A program made the position numbers and the translations under genes. DNA of 6,721 bases from Leptolyngbyaceae cyanobacterium CSSed165cm_216 (GTDB taxonomy: Bacteria > Cyanobacteriota > Cyanobacteriia > Phormidesmidales > Phormidesmidaceae). The stretch's first letter is position 1, and each line of letters begins with the position of its first letter. Where the stretch lies: NCBI GenBank assembly GCA_007135385.1, contig SLIY01000102.1, positions 1 to 6,721 on the forward strand, given 5' to 3'. Below, piece by piece: positions 1 to 4,574 of the stretch. Below the pieces are notes generated by a model. It worked only from the letters and a program-made list of their open reading frames with translations. It was not told the origin of the DNA and did no database searches.

Positions 1-2
1 AC

Positions 3-86
3 CCTGAAACCTTAGCCACGTTTCGGGTGGATTGGCACCCATTAGAGGATCTGCCCAAGTGGGCCATCACAATAAATCCGGCTTAA
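3..86 (+). CDS. C-terminal fragment of an unrecognised protein
   Basis: The frame starting at position 3 is open from the window edge to a TAA at 84-86 and encodes 27 residues, ending in DLPKWAITINPA. The composition (Trp, Pro, Asp, hydrophobics) looks like real protein, and a HIP1 hairpin that could mark the 3' end of a transcript follows 30 bases later. The other two plus-strand frames stop within 20 bases. I do not recognise the family: the fragment is too short to show a domain, and the N-terminus lies outside the window. It could still be chance open sequence, because 27 codons without a stop is not strong evidence. Confidence 0.45.
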   Translation, partial: PETLATFRVDWHPLEDLPKWAITINPA

Positions 87-116
87 GCGGGGGACTTATT
101 TTTCAGCAGATCCCTT

Positions 117-138
117 AGCGATCGCCGGAGCGATCGCT
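117..138. repeat. Hairpin built from two HIP1 octamers
   Basis: AGCGATCGC (117-125) and its exact reverse complement GCGATCGCT (130-138) flank the 4-base loop CGGA. Each arm contains one GCGATCGC octamer. The 9-base perfect stem lies 30 bases after the stop of the upstream fragment, where a terminator would be expected. However, no T-run follows it on either strand, so intrinsic termination is doubtful. It may stabilise an mRNA 3' end or may only be a chance doubling of HIP1. Confidence 0.6.
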
Positions 139-255
139 TCAGCGCTTGACATGACAGCTATGAGCATAAGCTGGTCTGCGTTACTGTTTAAGGCTATTGA
201 AGCATTTTTAAGATGTTGCCCCATACTTTGCAATATCTGTAAGAGCCTGACTGTC

Positions 256-283
256 TTGACTCTTTAAAGTTGATAAGTACAGT
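256..283 (+). promoter_or_regulatory. Possible sigma-70-type promoter
   Basis: TTGACT (256-261, five of six consensus bases) is followed after 16 bases by TACAGT (278-283, four of six) in AT-rich DNA. It points towards the gene at 725, but the implied leader would exceed 400 bases and would include the repeat cluster. The -10 match is only fair, and AT-rich DNA yields such pairs by chance. Confidence 0.22.
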
Positions 284-359
284 AAAAATTTGATGAATTT
301 TTGAATCCAAAAACAGATAATACCATACGATAAATTTGGTGAGAATGTGCAGATTCAAA

Positions 360-391
360 GACATTTAAGCCAACGAAAGAGTACAAATGTC
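360..391. repeat. Small inverted repeat (7-base arms)
   Basis: GACATTT (360-366) and AAATGTC (385-391) are exact reverse complements separated by 18 bases. This could be a weak hairpin or a protein-binding site; nothing else in the sequence assigns it a role. Confidence 0.3.
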
Positions 392-431
392 GGGGTGAAA
401 TTTAAGTCGGGAAATCTTGACTAGACCAGGT

Positions 432-499
432 GCCAGAATCTAGGAGCTTGCCCTGAGCTTGTCGAAGGGCAAGAATCTACTTCCTGTCTGTATTCTGGC
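432..499. repeat. Nested inverted repeat containing a GAGCTTGTCGAAGG-type element
   Basis: The outer arms GCCAGAAT (432-439) and ATTCTGGC (492-499) are exact reverse complements. Inside them lie the arms CTTGCCCT (447-454) and AGGGCAAG (466-473), also exact, with an 11-base loop GAGCTTGTCGA. A direct repeat AGAATCTA (435-442 and 472-479) overlaps both. The core CCTGAGCTTGTCGAAGG resembles a short palindromic element that I recall as dispersed in intergenic DNA of many bacteria, including cyanobacteria; that recollection was not tested here. The nested symmetry is seen directly and is characteristic of REP/MITE-like intergenic repeats. No transposase or target-site duplication is evident. Confidence 0.6.
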
Positions 500-530
500 T
501 TCTGACCCTTTCTCCTCTGGAGGCGCTTCG

Positions 531-553
531 CGTTTCATGTCGCTTGCGAAACG
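531..553. repeat. Inverted repeat CGTTTC/GAAACG within the repeat cluster
   Basis: CGTTTC (531-536) pairs with GAAACG (548-553) across an 11-base loop. Inside it TCGC-TT-GCGA (540-549) offers a competing tight hairpin. It belongs to the same palindrome-dense block as the element at 432-499 and is probably part of a composite intergenic repeat. Confidence 0.4.
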
Positions 554-572
554 ACAAGTTAACCCTCCTGCA

Positions 573-583
573 ACAAGCTCAGG
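573..583. repeat. Inverted second copy of the CCTGAGCTTGT motif
   Basis: ACAAGCTCAGG (573-583) is the exact reverse complement of CCTGAGCTTGT (452-462) inside the nested element upstream. An 11-base inverted match 110 bases apart in a short region suggests that the two ends belong to one composite repeat of about 130 bases. It could also reflect two independent insertions of a common dispersed motif. Confidence 0.4.
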
Positions 584-712
584 ATATCGCCTGGGGTCGT
601 TGCGCGAACAGGGTAGGCTCCTGAATTTTACTACGGATATAACGTCCCGCCTTACGGAATCCGCCCCTATGCGAATACTGTGAATAAACTTTGGCCTTTC
701 GGGCTGATAAAC

Positions 713-718
713 AGGAGG
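713..718 (+). promoter_or_regulatory. Strong Shine-Dalgarno sequence AGGAGG
   Basis: AGGAGG, extended to AGGAGGTG, ends 6 bases before the ATG at 725. This fixes the start of the small membrane-protein gene at 725 rather than at the in-frame GTG at 680, which has no such site. It is the strongest ribosome binding site in the window and suggests efficient translation. Confidence 0.85.
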
Positions 719-724
719 TGCATA

Positions 725-1057
725 ATGAGTAAACTTTCCAATTCTATTCAACAAGACTTGGATGTGTTTCTACAGTCTGTCAAGGACGATGAGAGGCGGG
801 AAGAAGAAGCAAGATTGAGAAACGACTTGAAAATCATTCAGGATAAAGTGAATCAAGCCCTAAAATCTTTGAAATTACAGGATGACTCATCCCATACTCA
901 CCATATTCCAATATGGTTTGTTGCTCTTTTTACCGTAGTAGGAATTTGGGCCGTGGCAGCCACTTGTTTGGTGGGATTGGTCCTCAATAACGAGAGCAAT
1001 AGTATACTGCCCACGTCTGAGCAAATTGAGTATCAAATTTCTGCGCAATCATTGTAA
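725..1057 (+). CDS. Small single-pass membrane protein with charged helical N-terminus, unknown function
   Basis: This 110-residue protein matches no family I recognise. Residues 1-53 are hydrophilic and rich in Glu, Asp, Lys, Arg and Gln, with hydrophobic residues spaced as in an amphipathic or coiled-coil helix (for example DVFLQSV and KIIQDKVNQALKSLKL). Residues 61-87 form one clear hydrophobic span starting IPIWFVALF. About 23 polar residues follow. Lysines at 47 and 50 before the span suggest, by the positive-inside rule, a cytoplasmic N-terminus. There is no cleavable signal peptide. The start is set by the AGGAGG at 713-718; the frame continues open up to a GTG at 680, but that start lacks support. 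The gene ends in tandem stops (TAATAA) and is followed within 20 bases by a good terminator, so it is probably transcribed alone. A holin-like, scaffold or toxin-like role is possible but nothing demonstrates one. Confidence 0.75.
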   Translation: MSKLSNSIQQDLDVFLQSVKDDERREEEARLRNDLKIIQDKVNQALKSLKLQDDSSHTHHIPIWFVALFTVVGIWAVAATCLVGLVLNNESNSILPTSEQIEYQISAQSL

Positions 1058-1070
1058 TAAGCAGACTTGA

Positions 1071-1109
1071 GCAAAACCGCCGCTAACTAGCGGCGGACAG
1101 AGTTTTTGC
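1071..1109. terminator. Bidirectional intrinsic terminator
   Basis: CCGCCGCTA (1077-1085) and TAGCGGCGG (1088-1096) form a perfect GC-rich 9-base stem. On the plus strand a run of five T (1103-1107) follows six bases later. On the minus strand the stem is followed at once by GTTTTGC, from the AAAA at 1073-1076. The flanks GCAAAA and TTTTGC can also pair. It lies 14 bases after the stop of the small membrane-protein gene and about 130 bases past the stop of the topoisomerase gene, so it can serve both converging genes. The minus-strand version has the more classical spacing. Confidence 0.75.
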
Positions 1110-1238
1110 GGATCGTCCTAATTTTCGATGTCCTTCAACAGTGTTTCGATATTGGTTCATTCTCCGGTCGTGATTAGACCATAGGCCCATCCCGTTCAGT
1201 GGAAAACTACATGATTATGAGTCAAGCTGTAGAAAAGC

Positions 1239-3755
1239 TCATTCATCGCTGGACTCTGGCAGGGTAACTGTGAGCACCTGGGTGACGGTTTCGCCTTTGG
1301 TAGGTTTAACCACGCGATCGCATTCCCCGGTACGGCCCTGACGGGGTATCGACTCGATCGGAACTATAGCCACCCGGTCAGCGCTGGTCAGCACCGTTAG
1401 GGACGTGTGGGCTATGGCTGGGGTTAAGGCCACCAGGTGATCGGTCTTTTGGCTGAACTGGAATGACTGGGTACCAATGTCCCCCCGCTTGGCCAAGCGC
1501 AGGGCCTTCCCTGGCAGGCGCTTACTGTAGCCCGCCGCCGACATCAGCAGTACGCAGTCGCTTTTCCCCTGTGTGGCCACACAGCCGATTAGGGTTTCAT
1601 GTTTGCCCATGCGTATCCCCTGGGGGCCTTGGGCGGCCCGTCCCATGATCGGTAAATTGTCATCATCGATGGGGAAGCGCAGCAGTCTGCCCCCAGATGT
1701 CCCCAAGATCACCTCATCTCCCGGCTGGGCCAGGGTGACATAGGCCAATTCATCGCCCGTTTTTACCTTCATTGCCGTCAGCCCCCGGCCGGTCAGGTTG
1801 GTGAACTCCTTCAGAGGGGCTCGTTTGATTTTGCCTTTGCGGGTGACCAAAATCAGGTCGCGATCGAGATTGGCGTCACTGATGATCAGCTGGGCCACCA
1901 CTGCATCGGCGTCAGAGGGGACCGAGTCAGGCAGTAAATTCACCAACGGTACCCCTTTGCCCTGGCGAGGATTCGCCGGAATGTCCTCCACGCTCACAGT
2001 AAAGGCACGCCCATCTCGGGTGAGGGTAAGCACCTCCTGAGTGGTGACAGCCGCTTCCACCTGAATGGTCAAATCCTCTTCGGCCTCATGCAGCTTGGGG
2101 TTGGTGTCTGTGTCCAGCCGAGCCTGGCGCCGCTGGTACGATCGCTGAGAATACCGCCGCACATAGCCCTTCTGGCTAAATTCCACCACGGTGTCTTCTT
2201 CCACCGCCTCCGCGATGATGTCCTCAATCTGTTGGGATTCTTCTTCTCGCTCGGCTTCAGTTTGAATCCGGGTGCGGCGGGAATCGCCATATTTCTTCTT
2301 CAGCGCCCGGAGCTCTTTCTTCATCGCCTTCAGCAGTTCCCGCCGGTCTGACAATAGCCGTTGCAGCCGGTCTCGTCGCTGGGTAAACTCTTCGTACTCG
2401 GTTTCCAGCCCTTGCCGCTCCATGCCAGTTAATTTGCGCAGGGGCATGGCCAAAATGGCATCGGCTTGGCGTTCGCTAAGCTCAAATTGTTGCTGAAACT
2501 GCTGCTTGGCGGTGGTGCCATCGGGGGCGTTGCGCAAAATGTCGATGATTGCATCCAGATTGCCCAGGGCGGTCAATAATCCATCCAGAATGTGCAGCCG
2601 GTTTTCTGTTTTGTCCAACTGATGCTGGTATTGGCGAGTTAGGGTGGTTTCCCGAAACTCCAGAAATGCCTGCATTACCTCCCGCAGGGGCAACTGGCGG
2701 GGCTGGCCATTGTCTAGGGCCAGCATTATTACCCCGAAGTTGCTTTGCAGGGGGGTCATCCGGTACAGGTCTTGCAGTACCCGCTGTCCTGAGGTTTCCC
2801 GCTTCAGCTCGATCACCACCCGCATACCGTCGCGATCGCTCTCATCGCGAATATCGGCAATACCCTCCAGCTTACTGGCGTTGACCAGTTGGGCAATCTT
2901 CTCAATCCAGCCGGCTTTATTCACCTGGTAGGGCAGTTCGGTAATCACGATGGCATTGCGCCGCTGTCGTCCCCGACCGGGGTGAATTTCTTCAAACTGG
3001 CTAATCCCGCGTACCGGAATACTGCCCCGACCGGTGCGATAGGCCTCATAGATCCCCTCAGTGCCGATGATTTCCCCACCGGTAGGGAAATCAGGCCCTG
3101 GCACCAGGCGAAACAGCTCTTCGTCAGACAAGGTGGGCCGATCAATCAGGGCAATCAGGCCGTCGATCACTTCCCCCATGTTGTGGGGGGGAATGTTGGT
3201 GGCCATCCCCACCGCAATCCCCGAGGACCCATTGAGCAAGAGATTAGGCAACTGGGTGGGTAAGACTACAGGCTCTTGCTGGGAACTGTCGAAGTTGTCG
3301 CTAAAGTCCACCAGGGCTTCGCTGATATCCTCTAGCAGAGCCTCGTTGCTGATGGGAGATAGGCGAGTTTCGGTGTAACGCATGGCGGCCGGGGGGTCAT
3401 TGTCCACCGAGCCAAAGTTGCCATGGCCATCCAGCAGTGGATAGCGGCTGGAGAATGTTTGCACCATCCGCACCAGGGCATCGTAAACCGCCTGATCGCC
3501 ATGGGGATGATATTTACCCAGCACATCCCCCACCACCCGGGCGCATTTACGGTAAGGGCGATCGGGGGTTAACCCCAACTCATGCATGGCGTACAGAATC
3601 CGCCGATGCACTGGTTTCAGGCCATCTCGCACATCGGGTAGGGCACGACCCACAATCACGCTCATGGCGTATTCCAGGTATGACCGTTGCACCTCGGTAT
3701 GCAGAGAAGTGGGCACAATTTGCCCAGAGGCAAGGATGTTAAGTTGGTCGGCCAT
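1239..3755 (-). CDS. gyrA: Type II DNA topoisomerase subunit A (GyrA/ParC family) with degenerate GyrA box
   Basis: This 838-residue protein is the DNA-cutting subunit that works with a GyrB/ParE ATPase to pass one duplex through another; the length is normal. The winged-helix breakage-reunion core holds the catalytic tyrosine Y127 in AAMRYTE (E. coli GyrA Y122) preceded by R126. The quinolone-region motif KYHPHGD is followed by Q88 where E. coli has Ser83. I180 in GIAVGMATNIPP matches the DNA-bending isoleucine. A long coiled coil spans about 365-490. From about 520 a C-terminal beta-pinwheel appears, with some six blade motifs such as EEDTVVEFSQKGYVRR and DLILVTRKGKIKR. The GyrA box (consensus QRRGGKG), needed for DNA wrapping and negative supercoiling, reads QRRQARL at 541-547. 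This is therefore probably the second, more ParC-like paralogue found in cyanobacteria; the symbol is given at family level only. The ATG start has AGGA eight bases upstream. Confidence 0.93.
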   Translation of the reverse strand: MADQLNILASGQIVPTSLHTEVQRSYLEYAMSVIVGRALPDVRDGLKPVHRRILYAMHELGLTPDRPYRKCARVVGDVLGKYHPHGDQAVYDALVRMVQTFSSRYPLLDGHGNFGSVDNDPPAAMRYTETRLSPISNEALLEDISEALVDFSDNFDSSQQEPVVLPTQLPNLLLNGSSGIAVGMATNIPPHNMGEVIDGLIALIDRPTLSDEELFRLVPGPDFPTGGEIIGTEGIYEAYRTGRGSIPVRGISQFEEIHPGRGRQRRNAIVITELPYQVNKAGWIEKIAQLVNASKLEGIADIRDESDRDGMRVVIELKRETSGQRVLQDLYRMTPLQSNFGVIMLALDNGQPRQLPLREVMQAFLEFRETTLTRQYQHQLDKTENRLHILDGLLTALGNLDAIIDILRNAPDGTTAKQQFQQQFELSERQADAILAMPLRKLTGMERQGLETEYEEFTQRRDRLQRLLSDRRELLKAMKKELRALKKKYGDSRRTRIQTEAEREEESQQIEDIIAEAVEEDTVVEFSQKGYVRRYSQRSYQRRQARLDTDTNPKLHEAEEDLTIQVEAAVTTQEVLTLTRDGRAFTVSVEDIPANPRQGKGVPLVNLLPDSVPSDADAVVAQLIISDANLDRDLILVTRKGKIKRAPLKEFTNLTGRGLTAMKVKTGDELAYVTLAQPGDEVILGTSGGRLLRFPIDDDNLPIMGRAAQGPQGIRMGKHETLIGCVATQGKSDCVLLMSAAGYSKRLPGKALRLAKRGDIGTQSFQFSQKTDHLVALTPAIAHTSLTVLTSADRVAIVPIESIPRQGRTGECDRVVKPTKGETVTQVLTVTLPESSDE

Positions 3756-3878
3756 GGGCAGGATCCTGGGTGAAATGAGACATATGGGGCATGGGTGGCA
3801 ACGACGTCAGGCGCTTAACCCTAGGAAATCTAACGTTCCCAGCCTGAACCTGGAACTGTCAACCCATCTTTCGACAGG

Positions 3879-3931
3879 ACCGTAACCGGGGGATGAAGCC
3901 CCTTAGGGTTAGGGTAGTCTTCATCTACGGT
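3879..3931. promoter_or_regulatory. Element with two mutually exclusive foldings
   Basis: Fold 1 pairs TAACC (3883-3887) with GGTTA (3907-3911), enclosing GGGG (3889-3892) with CCCC (3899-3902). Fold 2 pairs ACCGTA (3879-3884) with TACGGT (3926-3931) and GATGAAG (3892-3898) with CTTCATC (3919-3925), giving 13 base pairs with a 7-base bulge. The folds share bases and cannot coexist. Whether the region is transcribed is not known: it would be in the response-regulator leader only if a promoter lies upstream of 3879. Otherwise it may be a DNA-level site or a small RNA. Confidence 0.35.
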
Positions 3932-3992
3932 AATCCCTGGACGGTACTGGCGACTAAGGCGAACAAAGACAACGAATCATCAGCGAGACGTG

Positions 3993-4018
3993 GTACATCA
4001 GGGTTAACAATGCTGTAC
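3993..4018. promoter_or_regulatory. Imperfect 26-base palindrome, candidate operator
   Basis: The outer arms GTACA (3993-3997) and TGTAC (4014-4018) share their centre of symmetry with a perfect GTTAAC (4003-4008). Ten of the thirteen half-site positions are symmetric. It ends two bases before a TATAAG box at 4021, covering the place where a -35 element would be. That position fits a dimeric regulator acting on the response-regulator gene. It does not fit the NtcA (GTA-N8-TAC) or cyanobacterial LexA patterns. Confidence 0.4.
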
Positions 4019-4020
4019 GT

Positions 4021-4026
4021 TATAAG
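4021..4026 (+). promoter_or_regulatory. -10-like box TATAAG upstream of the response regulator
   Basis: TATAAG matches five of six bases of the sigma-70 -10 consensus and lies 55 bases before the ATG at 4082, giving a plausible leader of about 45-50 bases. No good -35 hexamer occurs at 16-18 bases upstream (TTAACA at 4004-4009 is too close). If the box is real, transcription probably depends on an activator, and the palindrome at 3993-4018 is the obvious candidate site. Confidence 0.35.
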
Positions 4027-4081
4027 CAATCCCCTGGGTATGGCAAGCCTATCGTTTTGGTCGTAGGAAAACACCCAAGCC

Positions 4082-4477
4082 ATGAAAACTGTTTTAATTG
4101 TGGAAGATGACCTGGTTAATGCCCGTGTTTTTTCTAAGATTTTGACCAAACGCGGCGGCCTGGCCGTTAGACATACGGAAGATGTGGAAGAAGTTATGGC
4201 CATTGCCCGCCGGGGCGAGGCTGATGTGGTGCTGATGGATGTGTCTCTGGCCCATAGCATGTACCAGGGGAAACCGATGGATGGCATCAAAATTACCCAA
4301 TTGCTTAAGGCCGACCCCAATACGGCTAACCTGCCGGTGATTTTGGTCACCGCCCATGCCATGGAGGGGGATCGAGAAAATTTTCTCCATGAAAGTGGTG
4401 CCGATGGCTATATCTCTAAACCCGTAATCGACCATCAGGAGTTTGTGGATCAAATTAAATCAGCCATGGGTGAATAG
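4082..4477 (+). CDS. Stand-alone CheY/DivK-like response regulator receiver protein
   Basis: The 131 residues form a single receiver domain with no output domain, so it probably signals by protein-protein contact in the cytoplasm. All key positions are present: acidic E8-D9-D10 for magnesium, D53 in VVLMDVS as phospho-acceptor, T90 in ILVTAHA as switch residue and K113 in ISKP. Between D53 and the usual D-G pair (D67-G68) lie 13 residues instead of the six in CheY. The added loop contains AHSMYQGKP and lacks the usual proline soon after the Asp. I recall similar long loops in cyanobacterial receivers, so this may be a subfamily mark. AGGA at 4065-4068 is 13 bases before the ATG, rather far; no better in-frame start is seen. 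There is no histidine kinase nearby, and the next gene converges on it, so it appears monocistronic. Confidence 0.9.
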   Translation: MKTVLIVEDDLVNARVFSKILTKRGGLAVRHTEDVEEVMAIARRGEADVVLMDVSLAHSMYQGKPMDGIKITQLLKADPNTANLPVILVTAHAMEGDRENFLHESGADGYISKPVIDHQEFVDQIKSAMGE

Positions 4478-4505
4478 GTAGTAGTTTTCTTGTACTACAT
4501 TGTAG
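4478..4505. repeat. Overlapping small palindromes just after the response-regulator stop
   Basis: GTAGTA (4478-4483) can pair with TACTAC (4493-4498) across a 9-base loop. CTACA (4495-4499) can instead pair with TGTAG (4501-4505), though with only one base between the arms it is better seen as a DNA palindrome than an RNA hairpin. Stems are short and AT-rich and there is no T-run, so termination here is doubtful. Confidence 0.25.
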
Positions 4506-4539
4506 GTGGTTTCGCAAGCCCATCGCCGCAACTGTCCTG

Positions 4540-4562
4540 TGTGCCTGCTCAGCCCGGGCACA
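4540..4562 (+). terminator. Possible terminator between converging genes
   Basis: TGTGCC (4540-4545) pairs with GGCACA (4557-4562), extended inward by a T-G wobble and a G-C pair, leaving a 7-base loop. The plus strand then reads pyrimidine-rich CCCTTCTTCTCC without a true T-run. It lies 62 bases after the response-regulator stop and 12 bases before the end of the converging lytic gene, a natural place for termination. On the minus strand no T-rich tail follows. Confidence 0.3.
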
Positions 4563-4574
4563 GCCCTTCTTCTC

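Larger units (their letters stand above)
87..724. other. Long intergenic region rich in repeats, no convincing gene
   Basis: This 638-base stretch separates the fragment at 3-86 from the small membrane-protein gene. Its first part (to about 430) is AT-rich, has stops in all frames and contains a HIP1 hairpin, a possible promoter and a 7-base inverted repeat. The second part (about 432-663) is less AT-rich and consists of inverted and direct repeats. Open frames of about 70-100 codons cross this second part on both strands, but they lie antisense to each other, have no ribosome binding site that I can see and run through palindromes. I read them as by-products of repeat DNA and not as genes. 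No tRNA or other recognisable RNA gene was seen. Confidence 0.6.
3756..4081. other. Divergent intergenic region between the topoisomerase and response-regulator genes
   Basis: This region carries the promoters and leaders of two divergent genes. Towards the topoisomerase (minus strand) there is a perfect TTGACA (complement of 3857-3862) about 100 bases before the start, but no good -10 hexamer at 16-18 bases. Towards the response regulator there are the foldable element at 3879-3931, the imperfect palindrome at 3993-4018 and the TATAAG at 4021-4026. A further inverted pair, AACCCTA (3818-3824) and TAGGGTT (3904-3910), links the two halves. No tRNA, known riboswitch or small open frame with a ribosome binding site was recognised. 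Confidence 0.6.

Noticed and set aside
151..267. Small plus-strand open frame of 38 codons, Cys-rich and hydrophobic
   Set aside because: There is no Shine-Dalgarno sequence before the ATG at 151, the codons lie in AT-rich non-coding DNA, and no family is recognised.
638..643. TATAAC as -10 box for the gene at 725
   Set aside because: It has no -35 partner at suitable spacing and lies inside the repeat block; the evidence is too weak to list.
680..724. Alternative upstream GTG start adding 15 residues to the small membrane protein
   Set aside because: No ribosome binding site precedes 680, whereas AGGAGG lies exactly six bases before the ATG at 725.
440..754. Open frames of 74 and 104 codons on opposite strands through the repeat block
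   Set aside because: They overlap antisense, cross several palindromes, show no ribosome binding site or domain, and the minus-strand frame starts inside the well-supported gene at 725. They are best explained as repeat DNA that happens to be open.
2069..3526. Several overlapping open frames inside the topoisomerase gene on both strands
   Set aside because: The topoisomerase frame is complete and unambiguous; the others are short shadows in GC-rich coding DNA.
3857..3862. Perfect TTGACA on the minus strand as -35 of the topoisomerase promoter
   Set aside because: No reasonable -10 hexamer lies 16-18 bases downstream; the nearest AT-rich hexamer is too far, so a promoter is not called.
3992..4006. 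LexA-like or NtcA-like site in front of the response regulator
   Set aside because: GGTAC is followed by spacing and bases that miss the cyanobacterial LexA pattern, and GTA is followed after eight bases by TTA, not TAC. Only the general palindrome is kept.
3925..4453. Long minus-strand open frames opposite the response-regulator gene
   Set aside because: They are antisense to a receiver protein with all catalytic residues in place and show no recognisable domain of their own.
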